A stretch of 45,011 nucleotides of DNA from Acidimicrobiia bacterium (GTDB lineage Bacteria > Actinomycetota > Acidimicrobiia > IMCC26256 > JAGPDB01), in contig JAGPDB010000015.1 in the NCBI GenBank assembly GCA_018057765.1, positions 1 through 45,011 of the forward strand. Direction: 5' to 3'. Under the pieces are notes generated by a model. That model was not told where the DNA came from. It made no database searches and saw only the letters and a list, made by a program, of their open reading frames with translations. The position numbers were made by a program, and so were the translations under genes. Of this stretch, positions 7,547 through 15,098 are shown piece by piece; position 1 is the first letter of the stretch; the number at the start of each line of letters is the position of its first letter.

Positions 7547-8695
7547 ATGTCCAATAAAATGTTTACAATTGTTGTCGCAGGCGGTTCATCAGCAAGATTT
7601 GGTGCTGACAAACTTTTTCAAATTTTAGATACAGAAACTGTTTTAGATCGAAGTGTAAGAATTGCAAGCGAGTCTAGTGACGGTGTAATTGTTGTTATTG
7701 ATCCCGACAAATATTGCAATGAAAATATTTTTGCAGTCGTCAAAGGCGGTGCCACCAGGTCTGAATCTGTTCGCAACGGATTAAATGCCGTTCCAAAGGA
7801 TGTCGAAATCGTTGCCATTCATGATGCTGCTCGACCAATGGTAACAAAAAAACTTTTTGAACATGGTAGAAAGCTAATAGAACAAGGCCGATACGGTGTG
7901 ATTCCTGGAATTGCTGTGACCGACACTATTAAATCGGTTAAAAGAAACAGTGAAGTTATTGAAACAACTCATGCACGTGTAAATATTCGAGCTGTTCAAA
8001 CACCACAAATATTTAATGCGCAAGCATTACGCAAAGCTTATGAGAATAGTTCTGTAGAAACAGATGATGGAGCACTTTTGGAAAAAGCGGGTTATGAAGT
8101 AGTTATTTTTGACGGTGAAGAATCGAATAGAAAAATTACCACTATATTAGATCTAAACATCGTTCGCAATGAATTGTCAGGTAGCGCTTTATCGACAACA
8201 ATTCGAATAGGTACAGGATACGATATACACCCTTTTTCAAAAGACAAAAATAAAAAATTAATTTTAGGTGGTATTGAAATTGATCATATTGGACTTGAAG
8301 GCCACAGTGATTCAGATGCAGTTGCACATTCAATAACAGATTCGTTGCTAAGCGCAATAGGAGCGCCAGATTTAGGAACATTATTTCCCGCAAATAAAAA
8401 AGAGAATAAAGATGCGGATTCATTTAAGTTTTTAGATTCTGCAATACAACTTGTTGCTGATCAAGGTTATGAGATAAACAATATTTCAATAATAATAAAT
8501 GCACAAGAACCGAAATTGTCTAACTATCTTGAAGCAATGAAAGAAAAAATCTCAATTTCGATTAAGTCTATTTCTAACAAGAATACTCAAATATCGATCA
8601 CTCCAAAACATGGTGAGGGCATTGGTGAGATCGGTAGGGCAGAAGCAATCGCTGTTTATTCAACTATTCTGCTTAACAAAATAGGTATAAAATAA
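7547..8695 (+). CDS. ispDF: bifunctional IspD-IspF (MEP pathway)
   Basis: A fused enzyme carrying two non-consecutive steps of the methylerythritol phosphate pathway. The N-terminal half is 2-C-methyl-D-erythritol 4-phosphate cytidylyltransferase: nucleotide loop VVAGGSSARFGADK, then HDAARPMV. The C-terminal half, from about IRIGTGYDIHPF, is 2-C-methyl-D-erythritol 2,4-cyclodiphosphate synthase, keeping zinc ligands in YDIH and in the His of DAVAH, plus the GHSDSD loop (usually GHSDGD). I prefer the ATG at 7547 because AAAGGA lies just upstream and IspD proteins begin close to the nucleotide loop; an in-frame ATG at 7517 would add ten residues but its ribosome site sits in a hairpin. Most actinobacteria encode separate ispD and ispF; the fusion is better known from alpha- and epsilonproteobacteria. 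The stop overlaps the next start as TAATG. Confidence 0.94.
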   Translation: MSNKMFTIVVAGGSSARFGADKLFQILDTETVLDRSVRIASESSDGVIVVIDPDKYCNENIFAVVKGGATRSESVRNGLNAVPKDVEIVAIHDAARPMVTKKLFEHGRKLIEQGRYGVIPGIAVTDTIKSVKRNSEVIETTHARVNIRAVQTPQIFNAQALRKAYENSSVETDDGALLEKAGYEVVIFDGEESNRKITTILDLNIVRNELSGSALSTTIRIGTGYDIHPFSKDKNKKLILGGIEIDHIGLEGHSDSDAVAHSITDSLLSAIGAPDLGTLFPANKKENKDADSFKFLDSAIQLVADQGYEINNISIIINAQEPKLSNYLEAMKEKISISIKSISNKNTQISITPKHGEGIGEIGRAEAIAVYSTILLNKIGIK

Positions 8696-9549
8696 TGAAG
8701 AAAATACTTTTAACAGGATCAAGTGGATATTTAGGATCTAAATTCATTGAACTTTATGGAACAAAATATGAAATACTAGGTCTTAGCAGGTCTAATGAGG
8801 TTCACCGGGTTGATTTACTCGATAGTGAATGCGTAATAAAAATATCAGCCGATTTCAAACCTGATTTTATTCTGCACACAGCAGCTATGGTCGGAAGAGA
8901 TAAAGGACTTGAACAAATATTTGATAATCATGTAGGAATAATGAAAACTCTAATTGAGTGTGCAAAACAATCTGGTGCAAAATTCATATTCACTTCATCA
9001 GAATCACTTTATGGAGGTAAAGAAAATACTGGTGGCTATATGGAAAATGATTTGCCTAGGCCTCGCCATAAATATGGTGAATCTAAGTATGAATGCGAAA
9101 GACTATTACAAGAATCAGGTATCACTTATTTAATAACCAGAAGTGGAAGGTTTGTTGGATTTAATAAAAATTATGACCGTGAGAAACAATTTCCAGATAC
9201 ATTAAAAGTATTATTGCAAGGTTTGCCGGTGAAGCTTGACGCGGAAAAGCTGTTTAGTTATACATTGATAGATCATTTAGCTGATGCGATTTCGAATTTT
9301 GTCGATTATGATTCACAAAATAATAGATTATTAAACGTCGCTGCTATACAAGGGTCTACTTATTTTGATCTAATATCGAAAATAGCAAAAGCTTTAGATA
9401 TCGATTCAGTTTTAGTACAACCAGGTGGTTCTGAAGAAAACTGGTTGCCTAATTCAACTATCGACACATCGCTATCAGCGAGGTTGGGCTATCCTACGAT
9501 TACGCTCAGCGAGCTAGTCAAGATAATTGCTCAAGACTATCTAGAATAA
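8695..9549 (+). CDS. NAD(P)-dependent sugar-nucleotide epimerase/reductase-like SDR
   Basis: A 284-residue extended short-chain dehydrogenase. The Rossmann fold starts at once with LLTGSSGYLGSKF (the GxxGxxG loop), the catalytic Ser lies in FTSSESLYGG and the Tyr-Lys pair in YGESKYECE. The overall pattern is closest to dTDP-4-dehydrorhamnose reductase (RmlD) or related nucleotide-sugar epimerases; the substrate is not identifiable and no rml or other sugar-nucleotide gene is nearby. It starts inside the ispDF stop (TAATG), so it is translationally coupled to it. This gene sits where cysS usually follows ispF in actinobacteria, so it looks like an insertion into a conserved operon. Confidence 0.85.
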   Translation: MKKILLTGSSGYLGSKFIELYGTKYEILGLSRSNEVHRVDLLDSECVIKISADFKPDFILHTAAMVGRDKGLEQIFDNHVGIMKTLIECAKQSGAKFIFTSSESLYGGKENTGGYMENDLPRPRHKYGESKYECERLLQESGITYLITRSGRFVGFNKNYDREKQFPDTLKVLLQGLPVKLDAEKLFSYTLIDHLADAISNFVDYDSQNNRLLNVAAIQGSTYFDLISKIAKALDIDSVLVQPGGSEENWLPNSTIDTSLSARLGYPTITLSELVKIIAQDYLE

Positions 9550-9645
9550 TCGCTATTGACTTAAACATTTAGTTGAAAAATAATATTTCCACAAATCAAT
9601 ACTACGATGAGGAATTTATAAGAAAGTGTTAGACTAATCAGCTCT

Positions 9646-11067
9646 ATGGCCGAATTATTACCCGAAAATACACAAGTAACGTTTTATGATACAAAACTAA
9701 GAAAAAATGTAGACTTTAAACCACGTGATGAAGGAAAAGTTTCAATTTATCAATGTGGTCCAACAGTATATGATGATCCTCATTTAGGACACGGAAGAAC
9801 AGCTTTTACATATGATCTAATAAGAAGATTTTTTAGATATATCGGATACGAAGTAACACTAGCAAGAAATATTACTGATATCGAAGATAAAATTATTGCA
9901 AAAGCACAACAAGAAAATGTTGAAGAATCGGTTATAACAAAAAGATACGAACAAACTTATTTAGAGCAACTCGATTCATTAGGTATTGAGCGTCCAGAAT
10001 TTGATCCTCATGCAACTGAATATGTTCCCCAAATGGTGGAACTTATTAAAAAACTTATAGAAAAAGATTTTGCTTATGAGACGTCTACAAGTATTTATTT
10101 CTCTGTAACTGATTATAAAGAATACGGATCGCTAAGCCATAGAACTCTTGATGACTTAATTGAATCTGCTGGTAGTCGAATTGATGTAGACGAAGAAAAA
10201 AAATCTCCTTTAGATTTTGCGCTTTGGAAAAAAGTGAAACAAGACGGACCTTCGTGGCCTTCACCATGGGGAGACGGCAGGCCAGGATGGCATACTGAAT
10301 GCGTTGCAATGAGTATTGGTATTCTTGGACAAGGTTTTGATATCCATGGCGGAGGTACAGACCTAGTATTCCCTCATCATGAAAACGAAATCGCACAAAG
10401 TTGCGGTGTTGGTGATGTATTTGCTAAATATTGGATACATAGTGCAATGTTAAATATTAATGGTGAGAAAATGAGCAAGTCGTTAAATAATTTTATTACG
10501 CTTAAAGATGCCATCAGTCAACACGGCCCACGTGCGCTTAGGTTATTGATGATTCAAACACATTATCGTTCCCAAATAGAAGTTAGCGATGAATCTCTAG
10601 GTGCTGCCTCAGCAGCTATGGATAGGCTCGATTCATTTTACCGTCGTTTTAATCGTGAACTAGATGTTGACTCAAGTGCACAAATAGATGAATTAATCCA
10701 AAGACGATTTATTAATCTTTTGGCCAACGATTTTAATGCTCCACAAGCATTAGGGCTAGTCTTTGAAGCTTTGAGAGAAGCAAATATCTCATTAGATGAA
10801 AAAGAGTATGACAGAGTAAAAGTTTTATTTGTAACTATTGTTGAACTGATGCAAGTACTTGGAATTGATTTAACTGAGCTAGTTAGTACTAAAGCAAATA
10901 TCGATGAAAACCAAATATTAGATTTAATAGAACAAAGAAAAGTAGCTAGAGAAACAAAAGATTTTTCAAGAGCCGATGAAATTCGTGATGAGTTAATTTC
11001 GCATGGTGTAGTTATAGAAGATGGACCGAAAGGGACGACATGGCACGTCGAAACGAAGATAAAGTAA
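9646..11067 (+). CDS. cysS: cysteinyl-tRNA synthetase
   Basis: A 473-residue class I aminoacyl-tRNA synthetase that charges tRNA-Cys. The first zinc ligand lies in YQCGPTVYDDPHLGHGRT, which also holds the HIGH-type signature (HLGH). Further ligands are in WHTECVAMS and FPHHENEIAQ, and the KMSKS loop is GEKMSKSLNNF. Length matches the family. No convincing ribosome site precedes the ATG; a TAGACT hexamer ends ten bases before it (9630-9635), so the transcript may have a very short leader. The last 28 bases overlap the start of rlmB in another frame, as in other actinobacteria where cysS and the methyltransferase are paired. Confidence 0.97.
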   Translation: MAELLPENTQVTFYDTKLRKNVDFKPRDEGKVSIYQCGPTVYDDPHLGHGRTAFTYDLIRRFFRYIGYEVTLARNITDIEDKIIAKAQQENVEESVITKRYEQTYLEQLDSLGIERPEFDPHATEYVPQMVELIKKLIEKDFAYETSTSIYFSVTDYKEYGSLSHRTLDDLIESAGSRIDVDEEKKSPLDFALWKKVKQDGPSWPSPWGDGRPGWHTECVAMSIGILGQGFDIHGGGTDLVFPHHENEIAQSCGVGDVFAKYWIHSAMLNINGEKMSKSLNNFITLKDAISQHGPRALRLLMIQTHYRSQIEVSDESLGAASAAMDRLDSFYRRFNRELDVDSSAQIDELIQRRFINLLANDFNAPQALGLVFEALREANISLDEKEYDRVKVLFVTIVELMQVLGIDLTELVSTKANIDENQILDLIEQRKVARETKDFSRADEIRDELISHGVVIEDGPKGTTWHVETKIK

Positions 11068-12002
11068 TTCGTAATAATAATAAAAAAGCACATTCAAAAA
11101 TTAAAACACAGAACAAAAAAGCAACTGGACGGGTACGAACTGAACCTGGAAAATCAGGAAGTGCAAGTTCACCACGAACAGGTAGTACCCGAAATGCAGG
11201 TGCTAGCACCCGTAATTCTGAACGCAGTGAAGGATCATCATTCAAAGAACCAAACCGTACACTCAAATATGGCTTGGGTGGGGAACATGTTGAGGGTTTC
11301 CATGCTGTAGAAGTTTTAATTGAACATGGTAGAAGAAAAGTGACAAGACTTTATGTAGATCGAGAGATTGCAGACAGTCCAGAAATGACTTCATTGATAT
11401 ATAAAGCTGAATTAAAGAATACTCGTGTAACTAGATTATCACGAGAACAATTTATGGGTAGGGCTAGAACAGAATCGCCACAGGGTGTTATTGCATATTG
11501 TACAGAAAAAAAACCGATGGAACTTGATGACATGTTATTAAATCCAAAAGCATTTTTAGTTGTTCTCGATTCTCTTACAGATCCAAATAATATTGGTGCA
11601 ATAATTAGAAGTGCAGAAGTCGCAGGTGCAACAGGTGTCATATTACCTAAACATAGAAGCGGACATTTATCTCCATCAGCAGTAAAAAATGCAGCAGGGG
11701 CTGTTGAATTTATGAACTTTGGACTTTGTTCTGGTGTACCATCTTTCCTTATGAAGGCACAAAAAGCTGGTGTTACAACGCTAGGTATGGCAGGTGAATC
11801 AAAAGAATCACTATATGACATTAAAGAAAGTGCGGGACCAGTAATTGTAATAATAGGGTCAGAAGGTAAAGGACTTTCTCAACTAGTACGTAAGCGTTGT
11901 GATCATCTATTGAAAATAGATCAATACGGCAATACGGAATCATTAAATGCTTCTGCAGCTGCAGCTGTTACTTTGATGCATTTGGCGCATTTACGAAATT
12001 AA
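11040..12002 (+). CDS. rlmB: 23S rRNA 2'-O-methyltransferase of the SpoU family (RlmB-like)
   Basis: A 320-residue SpoU methyltransferase, expected to methylate the ribose of G2251 in 23S rRNA. The first 75 or so residues are a basic, Ser/Arg/Asn-rich tail that probably contacts rRNA. A substrate-binding domain follows (GGEHVEGFHAVEVLIEHG), then the knotted SPOUT domain with its three motifs: DPNNIGAIIRSAEVAGATG, IIGSEGKGLS and ESLNASAAAAV. The ATG at 11040 has an AAAGGGA site just upstream, inside the cysS end. Actinobacterial orthologues next to cysS are usually labelled RlmB or TrmH; the site specificity is inferred. Confidence 0.92.
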   Translation: MARRNEDKVIRNNNKKAHSKIKTQNKKATGRVRTEPGKSGSASSPRTGSTRNAGASTRNSERSEGSSFKEPNRTLKYGLGGEHVEGFHAVEVLIEHGRRKVTRLYVDREIADSPEMTSLIYKAELKNTRVTRLSREQFMGRARTESPQGVIAYCTEKKPMELDDMLLNPKAFLVVLDSLTDPNNIGAIIRSAEVAGATGVILPKHRSGHLSPSAVKNAAGAVEFMNFGLCSGVPSFLMKAQKAGVTTLGMAGESKESLYDIKESAGPVIVIIGSEGKGLSQLVRKRCDHLLKIDQYGNTESLNASAAAAVTLMHLAHLRN

Positions 12003-12013
12003 TTTAGTATTAG

Positions 12014-12044
12014 TTGAAAAGTTAGCATCTACATAAGGTAGAAT
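12014..12044 (+). promoter_or_regulatory. candidate sigma-A-type promoter after rlmB
   Basis: TTGAAA (12014-12019) and TAGAAT (12039-12044) are separated by 19 bases, slightly longer than ideal. It lies 12 bases after the rlmB stop and upstream of a terminator-like hairpin and tRNA-Thr. Confidence 0.4.
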
Positions 12045-12079
12045 CTTTCAGCGTTTCGAAGGTCATGGCTCTTGAAACC

Positions 12080-12100
12080 AAATGCTGCAAAGCATTTTTT
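12080..12100 (+). terminator. intrinsic terminator with GCAA tetraloop before tRNA-Thr
   Basis: AAATGCT and AGCATTT pair over seven bases around a GCAA loop (a GNRA tetraloop), and the T-run continues to 12100. It most simply closes the cysS-rlmB transcript. With the candidate promoter at 12014-12044 it could also end a short separate RNA of about 50 bases. Confidence 0.7.
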
Positions 12101-12113
12101 GGGTTAATAATAT
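12085..12113 (+). promoter_or_regulatory. candidate tRNA-Thr promoter
   Basis: CTGCAA (12085-12090), a 17-base spacer and TAATAT (12108-12113) end nine bases before the tRNA. The same CTGCAA-N17 layout precedes the TATAAT of the bL37 gene at 43568-43596. The -35 part lies inside the terminator hairpin. Confidence 0.35.
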
Positions 12114-12122
12114 TAATTCCAA

Positions 12123-12195
12123 GCCGGATTAGCTCAGTCGGTAGAGCAACTGATTTGTAATCAGTAGGTCGTCGGTTCGATTCCGACATCCGGCT
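12123..12195 (+). tRNA. tRNA-Thr (anticodon UGU)
   Basis: A complete cloverleaf: acceptor GCCGGAT (12123-12129) pairs with ATCCGGC (12188-12194), followed by a U discriminator. The D arm is GCTC/GAGC, the anticodon stem ACTGA/TCAGT holds the loop TTTGTAA with anticodon TGT, the variable loop is short, and the T arm is GTCGG-TTCGATT-CCGAC. CCA is not encoded. The UGU anticodon reads ACA and, by wobble, other Thr codons. Confidence 0.97.
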
Positions 12196-12258
12196 CATGC
12201 GTTGTTTGTTGCACTTCGAGCTACTAATGTAATATTCGTACATTTATTAAGGGGACAA

Positions 12259-12858
12259 ATGAATAATTCGAATAAGGGAAATCAAAACTCTAATTTTAAA
12301 TCTAGTCCCTCACCGTCAACCAAAATGCTAGCTTTGGTTACAATAGCTATAATCGTAGGATTTATTTTTGTTTGGATTGTTAATAACAATTCGAAATCTA
12401 ATTTAGATAATTCAACTACAAAGGCTCAAACTGTAAATACTAAAGCTAAAACAAATTCAAAAGCCTCTAAATCTAAATCCAAAACAACAACAACAACGAC
12501 AACAACAGTCGTCTCAAATACCCAAAAACCTTCATCGGTTTCAGTATTAGTTTTAAATGGTTCCCAATTTGGAGGCGTTGCTGCAAATACAGCAACTGAA
12601 ATAGGAAAACTAGGATATAAAGTTTTGGCTTCAGGTGATGATAGCTCAAAAGATGTTGGAACTTTTGTCTATTACAAAACAGGATTTGAACCAGATGCAA
12701 CGAATATTGCAAAAAATATTATGCCAGGAATTTTAAAGGTATTACAAATTCCTCAGAAGATTACTATTGAGCAATTTCCATCAAGCACTCCATCGCAATG
12801 GGCTGTCTCGGAACTGCTTAATGCAAATGTAGTTGTTATTGTAGGAAATGTTTCATAG
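12259..12858 (+). CDS. membrane-anchored LytR_C-domain protein
   Basis: A 199-residue protein with a short polar N-terminus, one membrane helix (LALVTIAIIVGFIFVWIV, about residues 25-42), a Lys/Ser/Thr-rich linker containing a run of seven Thr, and a C-terminal LytR_C domain: SVSVLVLNGSQFGGVA, NTATEIGKLGYKV, and later VVVIVG. LytR_C domains occur at the end of cell-wall ligases of the LCP family and as stand-alone anchored proteins in actinobacteria; their function is unsettled. I start at 12259 because AAGGGG lies five bases upstream; an open frame extends to 12202 but would run into the tRNA edge. Mycobacteria carry a comparable protein some genes from groEL2, and groEL is close by here too. 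Confidence 0.85.
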   Translation: MNNSNKGNQNSNFKSSPSPSTKMLALVTIAIIVGFIFVWIVNNNSKSNLDNSTTKAQTVNTKAKTNSKASKSKSKTTTTTTTTVVSNTQKPSSVSVLVLNGSQFGGVAANTATEIGKLGYKVLASGDDSSKDVGTFVYYKTGFEPDATNIAKNIMPGILKVLQIPQKITIEQFPSSTPSQWAVSELLNANVVVIVGNVS

Positions 12859-12870
12859 TATTTAAATACT
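12857..12870. repeat. perfect 14-bp palindrome at a convergent gene junction
   Basis: AGTATTTAAATACT is self-complementary and covers the stop codon of the LytR_C gene and the last bases of the convergent HAD gene. It could act as a weak two-way transcription stop, though it has no GC-rich stem. Confidence 0.55.
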
Positions 12871-13708
12871 AATTATTGATAATAAAATCAATTGCTTGTT
12901 CAAAACCTTCATTGTGAGAACCATCTAGCACAATCACATTTTCGTGATTATCAGCGTACTCTTTACTATTTATATCTGATTTAATTCCGTTGCTTGGCAC
13001 ATATACAGTGTTTACTGCTGGTGAGCAGACCAAGTCTGCATAGCCGTCGCCAATCATAAAACAGTCTTGTTTTTTTAAGTCTCGAAGTTTTTGATCAAAT
13101 TCAATTCCACTTTTTTTTGTTACACCTATAGGAGCAAGATGATAAATTAATACATTTTCTACTCCGGGCATTGATCTTCTAAACATCCCATGTCCATTGC
13201 CATATATTTCTAAATACGGCCATTGGTCTTTAAGTAGTTCATTAGCTTTTTGTTCGTCAATATTACCTCTAAGCATGGTTGTTCCATATTGGCCACGATT
13301 GAATTCTTCATGTAATTCAATCTGATCAGGAAATTTCTCAATTAAGAAAATACTAGCTTCAACAACTTTTTTATGAAATTCTTCGTGGGTTGTATTATTG
13401 AAATCAAAATATTTTATTGCCTCACCAAAATTTAAACTCACTTCGTCTTGTGTTTTTATAACACATCCTGCTTCTGCTATAAATTTATTAAGCCCAAGTA
13501 CCCTTGCAAAATCTGCTGTTCTATAGATATCTCTTCCGGTTGCAATTATGATCTCGCAGTTATTATCATGAGCTTTGTTAATACCGTCAATAGAGGATGT
13601 TGATAATTCACCCAAATGGTTGTGAAGTAAGGATCCATTTTTACCTACTAGAGTGCCATCTAGATCTACATATATAGTTTTTTTAGTTTTATCAAGATTT
13701 TTAGCCAT
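12869..13708 (-). CDS. HAD-superfamily phosphatase (Cof-like)
   Basis: A 279-residue haloacid-dehalogenase-type hydrolase. Motif I is YVDLDGTLVG near residues 9-18, with the nucleophilic Asp and acid/base Asp. Motif II is IIATGR, and motif IV is CFMIGDGYADLVCSP, which holds the magnesium-binding acids. The long cap between motifs II and III fits the Cof/type IIB group that removes phosphate from sugars or nucleotides; the substrate is unknown. A TAGAAT hexamer ends nine bases before the ATG on the minus strand (13718-13723), and no ribosome site is seen, so the leader would be very short. It converges on the LytR_C gene with a 10-base gap. Confidence 0.88.
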   Translation of the reverse strand: MAKNLDKTKKTIYVDLDGTLVGKNGSLLHNHLGELSTSSIDGINKAHDNNCEIIIATGRDIYRTADFARVLGLNKFIAEAGCVIKTQDEVSLNFGEAIKYFDFNNTTHEEFHKKVVEASIFLIEKFPDQIELHEEFNRGQYGTTMLRGNIDEQKANELLKDQWPYLEIYGNGHGMFRRSMPGVENVLIYHLAPIGVTKKSGIEFDQKLRDLKKQDCFMIGDGYADLVCSPAVNTVYVPSNGIKSDINSKEYADNHENVIVLDGSHNEGFEQAIDFIINN

Positions 13709-13768
13709 AATTTAAGTATTCTAATCGATTATTTTTTGACGTCATAAATATAGAAGTTGAGCTTATTG

Positions 13769-13810
13769 ATTCGCAATATTCGCGATATTCGCTTCATTCG
13801 CTAAGTTCGT
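13769..13810. repeat. 9-bp tandem repeat array (ATTCGCNNN x4 plus a degenerate fifth)
   Basis: ATTCGC occurs at 13769, 13778, 13787 and 13796, exactly nine bases apart, with variable last triplets AAT, GAT, TTC and TAA. A degenerate GTTCGT follows at 13805. The array lies in the 285-base gap between two divergent genes. The same core returns in both arms of the hairpin at 13907-13958, so it may be a protein-binding site. Confidence 0.75.
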
Positions 13811-13906
13811 TTTTGATTTCGATTTATTAGTAAATAATTGTATTTAACCTGGTTATAAGAACTTTTCACTAGTAATATTACCAATTTTGTGTTCTAATAT
13901 AAGTAC

Positions 13907-13958
13907 ATATTCGCTACATTAACAAGATATCATATCTTTGTTTAGCTGTAGCGAATAT
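13907..13958. repeat. 52-nt imperfect inverted repeat upstream of the secreted protein gene
   Basis: ATATTCGCTACA (13907-13918) and its exact complement TGTAGCGAATAT (13947-13958) form a 12-pair outer stem. AAGATAT-C-ATATCTT (13924-13938) forms the inner one, and the intervening bases are nearly complementary. The element ends 35 bases before the ATG at 13994. It has no T-run on either strand, so an operator or mRNA structure is more likely than a terminator. Confidence 0.8.
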
Positions 13959-13993
13959 TAGGTTTAAAATATGGATTGGTCTCTGGTGTATAA

Positions 13994-15091
13994 ATGAAAG
14001 ATAAAATATTTTCTCGACATAAGAAATATTTTCTAGCAATACTTATTACTTCACTGTCTTCATTCCCAGTTTTTGCAACTCCAAGCTCTGCAAATGTTAA
14101 GAATTGTGAAACGGTACCAGGTGGTATAACGTGTGGCGGAAATATTGGAGGTAATCCAGGTACACATTCAGGTACAGGTGGAGGTGGAAGTGGATATTGG
14201 AACGGCCATACTGCTCAGCTAAATGGATATATGCCTATTCAAAATCCATCAGTTACTGAATGTCCGAATCCTGACAGAGGCCTATTTCCAGGTATAGGTT
14301 ATTCGACCAGCACACCAGGTCCATATTATGAACATTATCAAGTGGCTATAGATCGAAATACTGGCGAAGCACTTGGTGGAGCACCTGGTACAAAATTTTG
14401 GGATACATCTTGGAATCTAGATACATATAATCGTTCTGATGGTTCTGGTGTTAATCGTGCAGATGTGCCACCGGGACATGATCCATCTCTCAATGATCAA
14501 TGGCATGGTTGGGCAGGTAAGAATTGGTGGCTATTTAGTAGAAGCAAACTTATTGTTGAATGTCTGCCACTAACTGGATCAGTCCCTCAGGATGTATTGC
14601 TTCAACAACTTCCACCAACAATTACCTTTGGAGATGAACTAGCAACTCTTAGTGATAAAACAATTGAACTCAAACAAAAAACAGTTGGTATGAAGAGTCT
14701 AAAAGTGACTTTTGAGGTGACTCCTCAATCATTACAAAGTGCAGCCGATATAAATTTTGATTTCGAGAAATATAATATTTCAGTAATTCGTTTCTTAAAA
14801 GATGGTACAGGAGAATGGGTAGTTGAATCATGGAAACTGTCAGATGCTCCCGACTGTCCTATAAAATTTAAAAAAATAAGTCGAAAAGATAAAAAAGATC
14901 CAAAACAAACATATGCCATGAAGATTTACAAAAAAGGCAGATATTTAATTGTTGCGCAAGCTTTGTTTACTGGAACAGTAATAATAAATGGGAACCCTGT
15001 CTCGCAATCTAATCTACCTGCAACTTCAGTATCTAATCCGTTTAATGCTATTGGTCTAAAATCAATTCTACGTGCTAGATCATTAAAATAA
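13994..15091 (+). CDS. secreted Gly/Trp-rich protein of unknown function
   Basis: A 365-residue protein with a signal peptide: basic start, hydrophobic YFLAILITSLSSFPVFA, and likely cleavage after VFA. The mature protein begins with a glycine-rich part (HSGTGGGGSGYWNGH), continues with an aromatic, Trp-rich middle (WDTSWNLD, DQWHGWAGKNWWLF), and ends in a beta-rich domain of about 150 residues with many Lys. Four cysteines are spaced in the exported N-terminal and middle parts (KNCETV, ITCGG, TECPNP, VECLP) and one more near the C-terminus (PDCPI). I do not recognise the family. The gene is monocistronic; its upstream region holds the 9-bp repeat array and the 52-nt inverted repeat, which suggests specific regulation. 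No clear ribosome site precedes the ATG. Confidence 0.75.
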   Translation: MKDKIFSRHKKYFLAILITSLSSFPVFATPSSANVKNCETVPGGITCGGNIGGNPGTHSGTGGGGSGYWNGHTAQLNGYMPIQNPSVTECPNPDRGLFPGIGYSTSTPGPYYEHYQVAIDRNTGEALGGAPGTKFWDTSWNLDTYNRSDGSGVNRADVPPGHDPSLNDQWHGWAGKNWWLFSRSKLIVECLPLTGSVPQDVLLQQLPPTITFGDELATLSDKTIELKQKTVGMKSLKVTFEVTPQSLQSAADINFDFEKYNISVIRFLKDGTGEWVVESWKLSDAPDCPIKFKKISRKDKKDPKQTYAMKIYKKGRYLIVAQALFTGTVIINGNPVSQSNLPATSVSNPFNAIGLKSILRARSLK

Positions 15092-15098
15092 TCTAACA

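Noticed and set aside
10638-11093. A 151-codon minus-strand open frame opposite cysS and the rlmB start
   Set aside because: Its Ser/Thr/Ile-rich product mirrors the codon usage of cysS on the other strand; there is no independent sign of coding.
11351-11821. A 156-codon minus-strand open frame opposite rlmB
   Set aside because: It lies wholly within the SPOUT domain of rlmB, whose motifs are all intact.
12202-12258. The upstream extension of the LytR_C protein to 12202
   Set aside because: It begins seven bases after the tRNA, has no ribosome site, and the ATG at 12259 has a strong one.
13769-13810. The 9-bp repeats as a CRISPR array
   Set aside because: Units are far too short and no spacers or cas genes exist; iteron-like binding sites fit better.
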